Notes: generated from the letters alone by a model not told the origin. 64,000 nucleotides of DNA from Mycobacterium sp. DL440 (GCF_011745145.1 NZ_CP050191.1:3737327-3801326); one strand, 5' to 3'. Shown: positions 52,141-61,805, numbered from the stretch's first letter. Made by a program: numbers and translations.

Positions 52141-54996
52141 TCAACAACCAAAATTGTGACGGCGGCTATCCTCCAGCTTCACCGCGATATCCCGGCGGGA
52201 ACGGATACCGAACTTGCTGAACACTTTTCGTAGATGCCACTCGACGGTGTGAGTGCTGATGAACAGTTGCGCGCCGATCTCCGGGTTGGTCAGACCATCG
52301 GCGGCAAGCCGGGCGATCTGCAATTCCTGCGCGGTGAGCGACACGCCGTCGGATGCCTGCCGACGGACCGCGGGACCATTCACCGGTGCTGCGCCCGCGG
52401 CAGCGAGTTCTCGACGCGCCCGCTCGGCGAATCCGTTGGCACCCATATCGCTCAGCAATGTGTATGCACGGCCAAGGAGCTGCCGAGCCTCACCTTGCCG
52501 CTGCTCGCCTCGCAACCATTCGCCGTACACCAAATAGGCTCGTGCGGTGATTATTCGGACGTCGGTGCGCTCAAGCAGCTCGATGGCATCCCGATAGAGC
52601 TGTTCGGCGACAGCACCGTCAGCCACCAGCGCGCCGACATAGGCTGCCGTACCGCGCACCCAGTCGGTCCCGCTCACCGCAGCCATGTCTTCGATGTGCC
52701 GTACCGCCTCGGCCGCCTCTGCCGGCACTCCCAATCTTGCTGCCGCCTCTACCAACTCGACCATCGACCATGTCGACAGTCCAAGCTCCCGTGGATATAC
52801 CGATCCACGCCGAGCGGCTGCGAGTGCCTCGTCATACCGGCCGAGTCCGTTGTAGAGCACCGCGGCCGCCCACTCCGTGGCCGTCAGTGCCTTGCCCTCG
52901 CCGCGCAACAACGGGTCGGAGGTGATCAGGTCGATCGCTTGCCGCGTGCGCGTCTCGTCGCCCCGCCACGGTTCGACGACCATGGCGCCGTAGTGCGCGA
53001 AGAAGCTGCTTCCGGTCACCTCGCCCAACGTTGCAGCCTGGGCGACCAGGGCGTCCGACGCTGCCAGGTCGCCTGCGTAGACCCGGTTCGACAGCCGCAG
53101 CAGCATCGCCGACGGCAGGATGGCAAGCGCACCGGTGTCCACCGCCAACTCGACCAGCTTGGCCGACAGCGTCGACCAGGCCTCGAATTCCCAGGTGTTG
53201 TGCGCCAATCGGCACGCCAGAGGAAGCCAGCCCAGTCCTTCCTGCGACGAGAGTTCTCCTGTTCGATAGGCGGCCAGTGCGCGCTGAACCAGCGGCGCTC
53301 CCGCCCCGTAGCCCGCAACCGTGATCCGGGAAACGCCCTCGAGGAGCAGATCTGAGCGCGCCGGGTCCCCCGGTCTGCGCATCGCCAGGATCGCGGCCGC
53401 CACCTGCTCCACCCCAACGCCATCGGCCAATCGGCCGGCGGTGAGGGCGGCGTAGAGGGCATCGCGGTAGGTTTCGGTTGCCAACGCCGAGTCAAGTGGC
53501 TCAAGCTGTTTGGCCGCGCCGAGGAGTGCGGGCAGGCCCGCGCTCGCGCTCCGGAATGAGAAGAGACTTCGTCCGCGCACCAGCTCGGCGAGGGCGCACT
53601 CACGCTTCGTCAGCGGCAGAGTCCGGATGGCGTCGAGCAGTTCGAGAGCCTCGCCGAACTCACCGGCCTCGCTCTTGGCCTGTGCTGCGGCCAGCGAACG
53701 GGAGCCCCGACGACGCGGATCAGGTGTCAGTTCGGCGGCCCGGTCGAGAAACGCGGCCGCCGCGGCAGCACCGCCGCGTGCGCGGGCTCGGGTGGCCGCC
53801 AGCTCGAGGCCGGCGGCCACACCCTCATCGGGCCGACTTGCGGCACTTGCCAAGTGCCACGTGCGTCGATCGGGGTCATGATCGGGGTCCGTCGCCTCCG
53901 CCAACGCCCGGTGCACCTGCCGGTGCTGCGGTGTCGTCGCCGATCGGTAGGCCGCCGAGCGCACCAGCGGATGCCGGAACCTGACCATGGTGCCGACGGT
54001 GAGCAGGTCGCGCGCCTGCGCTTCGGCACTGGCGGCGACGATGTCGATATCCAACGCCACGGCCGCGCGCCGCAACAGCGCCACATCTCCCACCGGATCA
54101 GCCGCGGCGAGCAGCACCAGCAGCTGGGCTTCGGGTGACAATGAACGCAGGCGACGCAGGAAGCCCTTCTCAATCTGGCCGGCCAGCGGCTGGTCGTCCA
54201 GCCGGCCGGGCCCCACCGCCAATTGCGCGACCGTCAACTCACGTGGAAGTTCAAGGAGCGCAAGTGGATTCCCGCGAGATTCGGCCAGAATGCGATCGAG
54301 AACCCGGTCGTCGACGCGGCCCGGACAGCCCCTGGCCAGCAAGGTCCGGGCGTCGTGATCGCCCAGGCCCTCAATCTGCAGCGCGGGTAAATCCCTCAGC
54401 ACATCGCCATCGGCCGGCTCACGTACCGCGAACAGCAGGACTACCCGCTCGGCCAGCAGCCTGCGTCCGACGAACGACAATGTCTGGGCTGAAATCCGAT
54501 CCAACCAATGCGCGTCGTCGACCAGACACACCACCGGCCGCTGCGCGGCCACATCCGCCAGCAGGCTGAGGACGGCGAGGCCGACGAGGAAACGATCCGG
54601 AGGAGTTCCCGCGCTGAGCCCGAACGCCGTTTCCAACGCCGACCGTTGTGGGACAGGTAGCCGGTCGAAGTGTTTCCGGAATGGCGCGCACAGTCGGTGC
54701 AACCCGCCGAACGCGAGTTCTGCCTCTGCCTCGATTCCCGCGACCCGCACCACCCGGCAACGAGTGGCGTGGATGCCCACGTGGTCGAGTAGCGCGGTCT
54801 TGCCGATCCCGGCCTCCCCCCGCAACACCAGGGCCGCGCTGCGGCCGCCCGACACGGCCGTGATGACGTCGTCGAGGATTGAGCATTCCCGTTGCCGGCC
54901 GAGGAGGCGTTGCCGCGTTCCATCGAGTCGCTCCAACTCCTCGACGCGAGGCGTCTCGACAGGCCGGGCCAACCGACCTGAGGTATCGACACTCAT
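52141..54996 (-). CDS. Large LuxR-family ATPase regulator (LAL), copy 2
   Basis: 951 residues, ATG 54996 overlapping the sigma-factor stop (ATGA). Walker A is LVLRGEAGIGKTALLDHVG (~57-75), with PVVCLVDDAHWLD as Walker B (~150-163). The HTH at the C-terminus is LTAQELQIARLAADGLTN, PEIGAQLFISTHTVEWHLRK, VFSKFGIRSRRDIAV. It is closely related to copies 1 and 3 and was probably duplicated. Coupling to the sigma-factor gene suggests joint control of one regulon. Confidence 0.93.
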   Translation of the reverse strand: MSVDTSGRLARPVETPRVEELERLDGTRQRLLGRQRECSILDDVITAVSGGRSAALVLRGEAGIGKTALLDHVGIHATRCRVVRVAGIEAEAELAFGGLHRLCAPFRKHFDRLPVPQRSALETAFGLSAGTPPDRFLVGLAVLSLLADVAAQRPVVCLVDDAHWLDRISAQTLSFVGRRLLAERVVLLFAVREPADGDVLRDLPALQIEGLGDHDARTLLARGCPGRVDDRVLDRILAESRGNPLALLELPRELTVAQLAVGPGRLDDQPLAGQIEKGFLRRLRSLSPEAQLLVLLAAADPVGDVALLRRAAVALDIDIVAASAEAQARDLLTVGTMVRFRHPLVRSAAYRSATTPQHRQVHRALAEATDPDHDPDRRTWHLASAASRPDEGVAAGLELAATRARARGGAAAAAAFLDRAAELTPDPRRRGSRSLAAAQAKSEAGEFGEALELLDAIRTLPLTKRECALAELVRGRSLFSFRSASAGLPALLGAAKQLEPLDSALATETYRDALYAALTAGRLADGVGVEQVAAAILAMRRPGDPARSDLLLEGVSRITVAGYGAGAPLVQRALAAYRTGELSSQEGLGWLPLACRLAHNTWEFEAWSTLSAKLVELAVDTGALAILPSAMLLRLSNRVYAGDLAASDALVAQAATLGEVTGSSFFAHYGAMVVEPWRGDETRTRQAIDLITSDPLLRGEGKALTATEWAAAVLYNGLGRYDEALAAARRGSVYPRELGLSTWSMVELVEAAARLGVPAEAAEAVRHIEDMAAVSGTDWVRGTAAYVGALVADGAVAEQLYRDAIELLERTDVRIITARAYLVYGEWLRGEQRQGEARQLLGRAYTLLSDMGANGFAERARRELAAAGAAPVNGPAVRRQASDGVSLTAQELQIARLAADGLTNPEIGAQLFISTHTVEWHLRKVFSKFGIRSRRDIAVKLEDSRRHNFGC

Positions 54997-55625
54997 GCGG
55001 CCCGTGAACTGGCGTAGTCGACGGCGAGAAGGTGCTCCAAATCCCGCCGGTCACCGGTGCGGGCGGCGTGAAGGAACGCGGTGGCAAGACGGCGGTGTGC
55101 GGCAATCAGGACCGCTGAGGTGCGCTCGCCGGCGTCGAGGCGGGTCTGGGCCCGGCGAACCAGTTGCCGCGCGGTGGCGGCACGGGTCCGCAGTAGCGCG
55201 GCGATGTCTGCGTACGCGTACCCGAACCCTCTGCGCAGCACGTAGGCGGCCAGCTCCCCTGGCGTCAACCTCGCCATCAGCAGGGCCAGCATCTCCTCGA
55301 CCACCGCAGTCTGTTCGGTATGCAACATGGGTTCGTCCTCGACGGTGGCGGCCAGATAATCCAATGGCGACGCGGTCGGCGCTTCGTAGCGGTGCCGGGC
55401 CGACTGGATGACGTTGATCGCGAGGTTGGTCGTGGTGGTGGTCAGAAATGCGGCCGGGTTCTCCACGATCGCGCGGTCGGTGCGCTGCCACCGCAGCCAT
55501 GCCTCTTGGACCAGGTCTTCGGCGCCACAGGTCTCGCCGGTAACTCGGTAGGCGATACCGAACAGCCGCGCGCGGTGGGTGAGAAAGATGTCGAGTGCCA
55601 GGTCCAGTTCATCCGGTGTCGACAT
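54993..55625 (-). CDS. ECF sigma factor, ending early in C-terminal domain
   Basis: 210 residues from ATG 55625. Region 2 is FLTHRARLFGIAYRVTGETC, AEDLVQEAWLRWQRTD; region 4 is LTPGELAAYVLRRGFGYAYA, IAALLRTRAATARQLVRRAQ. This is the SigJ/ECF41-like class (very short linker, no anti-sigma neighbour), which normally carries a SnoaL-type domain of ~110 residues. Here the HRRLATAFLHAARTGDRRDL start of that domain stops after ~25 residues at LLAVDYASSRAA. The domain regulates ECF41 activity, so the missing part could make this factor constitutive or defective. Overlaps LAL copy 2. Confidence 0.85.
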   Translation of the reverse strand: MSTPDELDLALDIFLTHRARLFGIAYRVTGETCGAEDLVQEAWLRWQRTDRAIVENPAAFLTTTTTNLAINVIQSARHRYEAPTASPLDYLAATVEDEPMLHTEQTAVVEEMLALLMARLTPGELAAYVLRRGFGYAYADIAALLRTRAATARQLVRRAQTRLDAGERTSAVLIAAHRRLATAFLHAARTGDRRDLEHLLAVDYASSRAA

Positions 55626-55730
55626 ACCTCCACCCTGGAACCCACGTGGCCTCCGTCGCGCCACGCAACTACGTAGTCGAGTCCGTGGGCTGCACACCAC
55701 GGACTGCGCGGGCCGGCTACGTACCGGGGA

Positions 55731-58502
55731 TTAGCCCGATGCTGCCAGCGCACTCGGCAGCTCGCGGCGGGAGCCGATGCCGAGCTTCGTGTACACCTTG
55801 CGCAGGTGCCACTCCACGGTGTGCGGGCTGAGGAAGAGTTCCGCGCCGATTTTCGGGTTGGTCATTCCGGCGGCGGCCAACGCGGCGATCTGCGCCTCCT
55901 GCGGGGTCAGACTGGTCGTCGGCCCGGTTTCCCGGCTTCGCGCGTGCTCGCCGGTGGCCAGCAGTTCGCGCCGCGCCCGTTCGGCGAACGCCGTGGCCCC
56001 CATGCCATCGAACATCTCGTGTGCGGTCCGGAGCTGCTCCCGCGCCAGTGCCCGCCGGCGGTTCCGGCGCAGCCATTCGCCGTACAGCAGGTGGGTGCGG
56101 GCCACCTCGACGACCACGCGGTCGCGGGCAAGTTCCTCGATGGCCGCGCGGTACAGCGCGTCCGCCTCGTCACCGTCGGCGAGCAGGGCGCGACTGCGGG
56201 CGCTGACGCCACGGGCCCAGCCGGAACCGGCCGCGCGGGTCAGTTCAACCAGACGGTCCAGCGACGTCCGGGCCGCCACGAGCTCACCGCACCGCACCGC
56301 GGCCTCGACATGCTCGACCAACGACAGCCCGGTGAAGTTGTAGCCGTCGTGCTCGATGCCCGCCCGGGCCACCGCGAGTGCCTCGTCGTACCGAGCCAGG
56401 CCGTTGTACAGCACGCCCTGGATATAGCCGGCGACCCCCAGTAGCGAGACCTCGCCGTGTTGGGCAGCGCGGGCTTTGGCCTCCGCGATCGGGCCGGCAG
56501 CGGCATCTTCCTCACCACGCCACGCGGCCAGCACCAGCGAGGCGTAGGCGTGCGGGGTTTGTCCGGTGGCGGCGGAGATCGCGTCGGCCTCGTCGATCAT
56601 GCGGGCCGCCGTGGCGAAGTCGCCATGGTGGATGTAGACGCCGCCCAGGTAGATCAGCGCCGGCGGCAACACGCTGAGCGCACCGACGTCACGGGCGAGA
56701 CGCACCGCACGGGTGGCGAAGGTATCCCACGCGGGCAGATCCCACCCGTAGTGGATGAACGATTCCAGCGCGACGGGCACCAGCAGCAGCCATCGCATCG
56801 TCGCCTCGCGGCTGTGTAGTTGTTCCTGCGCAAAGGGTTCAAAGACCCGGCGCAACGCGGGCACACCGGTCTCATGACCGTCGGCCAACAGGGTGGCGAC
56901 GCCGTCGAGCAGCAGGTCCGCGGCGCCGGAGTTCGACGGCGGAGCGCCGGAGGCCCGGGCAGCGACTGCCGCGGCCTTGGCCCCGGCCGGGCCGTGGACC
57001 CGGCCGGCGAAGACAGTCGCGCTGATCGCCTCCAGATAGGTTTCGCGGGCCAGTGGTGATCCGGCGGCCGCGAATTGTGCGGCGGCGTCGAGCAGTAACG
57101 GTGCCGCTTCGTCACTACGACTGCGGCCGAATAGGATTCGGGCTCGCAGTCGCGCCAGCCGGGCCTGGTCCAGCGGGTCGAGTGGGCACAGGCTGGCCAG
57201 GGTGGCCAACTCGGTGGCGCGATCCGGGGAGGCGGCCGAGAAATGTGCTTCGGCGGCCGCGACCGCCCGCCGTCCGCGCTGCCAGCGGTCCGGCGTCAGC
57301 TCGGTGGCGCGTTCCAGCAGGACCGCCTCGGCCGCCATCCCGCCGCGCTGGCGGGCCCGGGCCGCCGCGTGGACCAAGCCCGCCGCGACCTCCTCGTCTG
57401 GCCCGTCGGCCGCTTCTGCCGCATGCCAGGCGCAGCGGTCCGGATCGAGCACCGGGTCGGTGACGGCCGCCAGGGCCCGGTGCACCGCCCGGCGCTCCTC
57501 GGGATCTGCTTGCCGGTACACCGCCGAGCGCACCAGCGGGTGGCGGAATCGCACGGACTCGCCGAATTCGATCAGACCGGCCGCCTTGGCCGGCGCGGCA
57601 TCGGGCGCGATGTCCATCGCCTCGGCCGCGCGAACCAGCAACCGGGCTTCCCCGATCGGCTCCGCGGCAGCGATCAACAGCAGTGTTCGGGTCGGCGCCG
57701 GCAGCATCCCGATCCGGCCGGCGAAGTCCTGTTCGACGCGACTCGACACCGATTCGCGGATCGCCGCCGTCCCCGCCTCCACGCCGTAGGCGAGTTCGGC
57801 GGCACTGCGGCCGCGGTAGAGCTCCAGCAGCGCGAGCGGATTGCCCGAGGTCTCGGCTACCAGCCGATTCCGTACGCGGTCCTCCAGCCGCCCCTCCACC
57901 GCGGCCTCCAGCAGCTCACCCGCCGCCGCTGGGTCGAGACCTCCGAGCCGCAGTTCTGGCAGATCCTTGAGCACCGCGTGACCCTCCGGATCGCGCACGG
58001 CGAACACCATCGCGACGGCCTCGGCCAGCAGCCGGCGCGCCACGAACTCCAGCGTCAGCACGGACACCTGGTCCAGCCATTGGGCGTCGTCGATGATGAC
58101 CAGTACGGGCTTGGTCTCTGAGGCGCGGGTGAGCAGGGTCAACACCGCCAGGCCGACCAGGAACCGATCCGGCGGATCACCAGCGGCCAACCCGAAGGCA
58201 ACCCGCAGCGCATCCCGCTGCGGCTCGGGTAGCGCATCGATCGTGCCGAGGAACGGTGCGCACAGTTGGTGCAGGCCGGCATAGGCGAGTTCCATGTCGG
58301 CCTCGATCCCGCGGGCGGTGGTCACCGTCATCCCCGAGGCCTGGGCCGCCACGTACTCCAACAGCACCGATTTCCCGATGCCGGCCTCGCCCCGGATCAC
58401 CGAAACCGCGGACTCACCGCGGCGCAGACCGCTGAGCAGGTCGGTCAACTGGGTGCACTCGGGTTGCCTGCCAATCAGGTTGGGCAACGGACTGGCACTC
58501 AT
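55731..58502 (-). CDS. Large LuxR-family ATPase regulator (LAL), copy 3
   Basis: 923 residues from ATG 58502 (longer frame to 58637 rejected; no good start). Walker A SVIRGEAGIGKSVLLEYVA (~34-52), then VLVIIDDAQWLDQVSVLTLE (Walker B). Helical TPR-like middle. HTH: LTPQEAQIAALAAAGMTNPK, IGAELFLSPHTVEWHLRKVY, TKLGIGSRRELPSALAASG. It lies 105 bp upstream of the sigma factor, in the same direction, and diverges from a flavoprotein gene that may be its target. Confidence 0.93.
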   Translation of the reverse strand: MSASPLPNLIGRQPECTQLTDLLSGLRRGESAVSVIRGEAGIGKSVLLEYVAAQASGMTVTTARGIEADMELAYAGLHQLCAPFLGTIDALPEPQRDALRVAFGLAAGDPPDRFLVGLAVLTLLTRASETKPVLVIIDDAQWLDQVSVLTLEFVARRLLAEAVAMVFAVRDPEGHAVLKDLPELRLGGLDPAAAGELLEAAVEGRLEDRVRNRLVAETSGNPLALLELYRGRSAAELAYGVEAGTAAIRESVSSRVEQDFAGRIGMLPAPTRTLLLIAAAEPIGEARLLVRAAEAMDIAPDAAPAKAAGLIEFGESVRFRHPLVRSAVYRQADPEERRAVHRALAAVTDPVLDPDRCAWHAAEAADGPDEEVAAGLVHAAARARQRGGMAAEAVLLERATELTPDRWQRGRRAVAAAEAHFSAASPDRATELATLASLCPLDPLDQARLARLRARILFGRSRSDEAAPLLLDAAAQFAAAGSPLARETYLEAISATVFAGRVHGPAGAKAAAVAARASGAPPSNSGAADLLLDGVATLLADGHETGVPALRRVFEPFAQEQLHSREATMRWLLLVPVALESFIHYGWDLPAWDTFATRAVRLARDVGALSVLPPALIYLGGVYIHHGDFATAARMIDEADAISAATGQTPHAYASLVLAAWRGEEDAAAGPIAEAKARAAQHGEVSLLGVAGYIQGVLYNGLARYDEALAVARAGIEHDGYNFTGLSLVEHVEAAVRCGELVAARTSLDRLVELTRAAGSGWARGVSARSRALLADGDEADALYRAAIEELARDRVVVEVARTHLLYGEWLRRNRRRALAREQLRTAHEMFDGMGATAFAERARRELLATGEHARSRETGPTTSLTPQEAQIAALAAAGMTNPKIGAELFLSPHTVEWHLRKVYTKLGIGSRRELPSALAASG

Positions 58503-58600
58503 GCGGACGGCTCCTGGCAGGGCTGGGCGGCACGGATGTGCACGGCTGGCGAGAAATCTACCGGGATTGTCACAAACCGCGACGCCGCCCGGTCGGTACT

Positions 58601-58606
58601 TATAAC
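58601..58606 (+). promoter_or_regulatory. -10-like box for the flavoprotein gene
   Basis: TATAAC stands 25 bases before the flavoprotein ATG at 58631, with AGGAGAG closer to the start as ribosome-binding site. Two CGGTCG hexamers flank the box. No good -35 box lies at 17 bp, which may mean an activator is needed; the divergent LAL protein is the obvious candidate. Confidence 0.35.
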
Positions 58607-58630
58607 CGGTCGTCTGCCCCAGGAGAGTCC

Positions 58631-60295
58631 ATGTCACCCCGCGAACATCAGCTCGCCACGTCTGTCCTCGTGGTGGGCGTCGGTGGGGCCGGGTTGCGAG
58701 CGGCCATCGAACTCGCCGAGGCCGGGGTCGCGGTGACGGCGGTAGGCAAGCACATACCGGATGACGACCACACCGGCCTGACCCTCAGCGGGATCAACGC
58801 CGCGCTGGATACCGCCGACGGCTGGGAACAGCACGCGGCCGACACCTTGCTGGAAAGCCGCCTGCTGGCCGATCCGCGCACCGTGCAGCGGGTCGCCCAG
58901 GGAGCCGCCCACGGCATCCACGACCTGGAGCGCTTCGGCATGCGCTTCGAGCGACACGACGGCGGCCGGATCACCGGGGGTCATCCGTACCGGCGTAAAG
59001 CCGACGCCGGCGAGGTGCAACGCGTCCTGCGCGAACACGCGGTCCGGCTCGGGATCCCAGTCCTGTCGACGTTCTACGTGACCCAGATACTGGTGAACGA
59101 CGGAGCGGTCTTCGGCGCCTACGGCTTCGACCTGATCGACGGCGCACGGTATCTCGTGCACGCCGACGCGGTGATCCTGGCGACGGGTGGCCACACCCGG
59201 ATCTGGCGCCGGACATCGGCCCGCCGGGACGAGAACACCGGTGACTCGTTCCGGCTCGCCGCCGAAGCGGGTGCCCGGTTGCGAGACGCCGAGCTGGTGC
59301 AGTTCCGGCCATTCGGTTTACTCAGTCCCGAGCACGCGGCAGGCACGCTGATCAGCGATTCGGTGGGCGAAGCGGGCGGCATTCTGCTGAACAGCGTCGG
59401 CGAACGGTTCATGACCCGCTACCACCCCGACCAGATGGAGCGCGCCGGCCGTGACCGGCTCGCCATGGCGTCCTACGCCGAGATCAAGGCGGGACGCGGC
59501 ACCCGGACCGGTGGGGTCTGGCTGGACCTGTCGCATCTGCCTGCCGAGAAGGTCGCGACACGGCTGCCGCAGGTCTACCAGACCGTGCTGGATGTTCAGG
59601 GGCGCGACGTCACCCGGGACCCGATCGAGGTCGCCCCGACCGCGCACTACTCGTTGGGCGGGGTCGCCGTCCGGCCGCATGACCACGGGACCGAGGTCGA
59701 CGGGCTGTTCGTCACCGGTGAAGCCACCACCGGATTGCACGGTGCAGGTCTGCTGGACGGCAACTCGTTGATCGCGGTGATGGTTTACGGCCGACTGACC
59801 GGGCAAGCCGCAGCTGACTACTCGGCGCGGCTCACTGCGCAGCGCCGCTCCCTGGCGGCGATCCGTGCTGCCGAGGCGCAGGTCGACCGCCTGCTGTCGG
59901 CCGACGGCAGCGAGAACATCCGCGGGTTACAGCGTTCGGTGCGCAATCTGATGACCGAGCACGCCGGCGTGGTGCGGGACGAGGCCGGCCTGCTCGCCGG
60001 ATTGGCGGAACTGGAAAAAATCGAATCCCGCATGGCCAACGTGGGTGTGCACATCGATATCAGCGGCTTCGCAGACCTGGCGCACGCCTTCGACCTTCGG
60101 TCCGCGGTGCTGTCCGCCCGCGCCACGCTCGGGTGCGCGCTGGAACGACGCGAGACCCGGGGCTGTCACATCCGTTCCGACTACCCCGATCTCGAACCGG
60201 CGCTGCAGGTGAACCTGATGTGGTCACCGCACGACGGCGTGCGCCGCGAGCCCATCGCACCGATCCCCACCGACATCGCGGAGCTGATGCAGTAG
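58631..60295 (+). CDS. FAD flavoprotein, fumarate reductase/aspartate oxidase type
   Basis: 554 residues from ATG 58631 (good SD AGGAGAG). FAD motif SVLVVGVGGAGLRAAIELAE, GLTLSGINAALDTADGWEQH (the substrate/FAD histidine loop), ADAVILATGGHTRIWRRTSA, ERFMTRYHPDQMERAGRD, AHYSLGGVAVRPHDHGTEVD, GLHGAGLLDGNSLIAVMVYG. This is the flavoprotein subunit fold of succinate dehydrogenase/fumarate reductase and L-aspartate oxidase. No iron-sulfur or cytochrome subunit follows, so a stand-alone oxidase or dehydrogenase is likely. The C-terminal helical domain with RRETRGCHIRSDYPD is typical of the family. Confidence 0.9.
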   Translation: MSPREHQLATSVLVVGVGGAGLRAAIELAEAGVAVTAVGKHIPDDDHTGLTLSGINAALDTADGWEQHAADTLLESRLLADPRTVQRVAQGAAHGIHDLERFGMRFERHDGGRITGGHPYRRKADAGEVQRVLREHAVRLGIPVLSTFYVTQILVNDGAVFGAYGFDLIDGARYLVHADAVILATGGHTRIWRRTSARRDENTGDSFRLAAEAGARLRDAELVQFRPFGLLSPEHAAGTLISDSVGEAGGILLNSVGERFMTRYHPDQMERAGRDRLAMASYAEIKAGRGTRTGGVWLDLSHLPAEKVATRLPQVYQTVLDVQGRDVTRDPIEVAPTAHYSLGGVAVRPHDHGTEVDGLFVTGEATTGLHGAGLLDGNSLIAVMVYGRLTGQAAADYSARLTAQRRSLAAIRAAEAQVDRLLSADGSENIRGLQRSVRNLMTEHAGVVRDEAGLLAGLAELEKIESRMANVGVHIDISGFADLAHAFDLRSAVLSARATLGCALERRETRGCHIRSDYPDLEPALQVNLMWSPHDGVRREPIAPIPTDIAELMQ

Positions 60296-60314
60296 CAGGC
60301 TGATGCAGTAGCAG

Positions 60315-60485
60315 TCAGCGCGTCGGTTCGTCGTGCTCGGCCTGGGCCAACCGCTGGTGGAGCCGCTCCCGAATGTCCTGCGGCGTGTAGGCGTTACGAC
60401 GGCGCTGATCACGCGCCACCATGACGCCACCCGCCACGACACCGGCGACACCGGCCAGCCCGACCCACTTCCAGATGCTCCGCAT
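60315..60485 (-). CDS. Small membrane protein (56 aa)
   Basis: 56 residues from ATG 60485: one membrane helix near the N-terminus (WKWVGLAGVAGVVAGGVMVA), a basic stretch RDQRRRN, then a helix with YTPQDIRERLHQRLAQAEHD. The longer frame to 60545 overlaps the divergent gene. The hydrophobic N-terminus and charged C-terminal helix resemble mycobacterial one-helix proteins of unknown function. Its promoter shares a 26-bp gap with the YiiX-like gene. Confidence 0.65.
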   Translation of the reverse strand: MRSIWKWVGLAGVAGVVAGGVMVARDQRRRNAYTPQDIRERLHQRLAQAEHDEPTR

Positions 60486-60511
60486 GCTCAAAGTGTGCCT
60501 AAGCTGCGGTC

Positions 60512-61207
60512 GTGAAAGCGAATACGGTGTCCCTGACCAAGGCACTGCAGGAGACCCGCACCGGCGATATCTGGCTGTTCCGCGGTGGGTCCGGGCCCGA
60601 CCGGGCCATCCAGACCCTGACCAACAGCCCGGTCAACCACGTCGGGATGACGGTGGCCATCGACGACCTGCCACCGCTGATCTGGCACGCCGAACTCGGC
60701 GACAAGCTGCTCGACATGTGGACCGGCACCTTTCACCGCGGCGTGCAACTCAACGACGCCCGCGAAGTCGTCGAACGGTGGGAACACAGCTACGGGCAGC
60801 GCTGCTGGTTGCGTCAGCTGACCCCGTTCGCATCGCGGGAACAGGAGGACAAACTCCTCAAGGTGATCGCCCGGATGAACGGCACAGCCTTTCCCACCAC
60901 GGCCCGGTTGACCGGGCGCTGGCTGCGCGGACGGGTGCCGGTCGCCAGCGACTTCACCCGAGGAATTCCCTTCGTACACAAGAAGGTTCGCGAGTCAGCC
61001 GAACGCAAGAAGGCACGCGGCCGCCAGGCCGGGCTGGAGACCGCCTACTGCGCCGAGACCGTGGCCATCACCTACGAGGAAATGGGTCTGCTGACCACCG
61101 AGAAGCACTACAACTGGTTCGATCCCGGCTCGTTCTGGAGCGGCGATCAATTCCCCCTGGCCGCGGGATACGGGCTGGGTGACGAGATCTCGGTGATCAT
61201 CGACTGA
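60512..61207 (+). CDS. YiiX-like permuted papain-fold hydrolase
   Basis: 231 residues. The catalytic pair is His43 in SPVNHVGMTVAI and Cys180 in AYCAETVAITYEEM, i.e. histidine before cysteine, as in permuted NlpC/P60-papain (YiiX/YebB) proteins. RTGDIWLFRG at 16-25 begins the domain. No signal peptide or membrane helix is clear, so it is probably cytoplasmic. Such enzymes are thought to cleave amide or ester bonds of lipids or peptides; no substrate is known. In some mycobacterial genomes, relatives carry misleading cyclase annotations. Confidence 0.82.
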   Translation: MKANTVSLTKALQETRTGDIWLFRGGSGPDRAIQTLTNSPVNHVGMTVAIDDLPPLIWHAELGDKLLDMWTGTFHRGVQLNDAREVVERWEHSYGQRCWLRQLTPFASREQEDKLLKVIARMNGTAFPTTARLTGRWLRGRVPVASDFTRGIPFVHKKVRESAERKKARGRQAGLETAYCAETVAITYEEMGLLTTEKHYNWFDPGSFWSGDQFPLAAGYGLGDEISVIID

Positions 61208-61216
61208 GATCCGGTA

Positions 61217-61711
61217 TCACCTGCTGGCCGGCATCATGACCGGATACTGCACCAGCCGGGCCGCTATGAACGTGAGATCGCGTACGTGGCTGAAGTCCGA
61301 CCACAGCGTCCGGCCACCCCGCGTCGCGCGCATGAGGCGCACCCGTTTGTGGACCTCGTTGAGCTCATCAGGTGTCGCGGGGCGGCGGGGACCGGCGGTT
61401 CCGTACAGACGCACGCCGATGGCCTTACGGAAGCGGCCGGTCAGCAACGAGCGAAGCCAGAAGGCACGTCCGCCGTCCACGGCCATTACGCACACGTGTG
61501 GGTTGATATCGAGGTTCTCGGCGAGGCGCTCGGTGTACTGATCGAAGTAGAAGCCCGTGCAGTCCTCACGCAAGAAGATGGTGCCGATCGGGGTAATCGT
61601 CGGGCTGCCATCCGCATCGGCCGACGCGATGGCGTGGTGACCGGTCGAGCGCCGCCCCCGCTCCACGATCTCACGGATCCGATCCCATTGACTTGCAAGT
61701 TCCTCCGACAT
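61217..61711 (-). CDS. Pyridoxamine 5'-phosphate oxidase-family protein
   Basis: 164 residues from ATG 61711 (an ATG at 61735 is also possible). Split-barrel signatures: HHAIASADADGSPTITPIGT, FYFDQYTERLAENLDINPHV, CVMAVDGGRAFWLRSLLTGR, VRLYGTAGPRRPATPDELNE. It probably binds FMN or F420 in a dimer. The reaction is unknown. It ends 9 bp from the convergent YiiX-like gene. Confidence 0.85.
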   Translation of the reverse strand: MSEELASQWDRIREIVERGRRSTGHHAIASADADGSPTITPIGTIFLREDCTGFYFDQYTERLAENLDINPHVCVMAVDGGRAFWLRSLLTGRFRKAIGVRLYGTAGPRRPATPDELNEVHKRVRLMRATRGGRTLWSDFSHVRDLTFIAARLVQYPVMMPASR

Positions 61712-61805
61712 ACCGAGCACACAATACGCAAACACTTGATCGTCGGCGAGACGTCAAACTTCTCATGTGCGTATGCATCCCGTCGGTGACGGAACGAAAT
61801 GCGAC

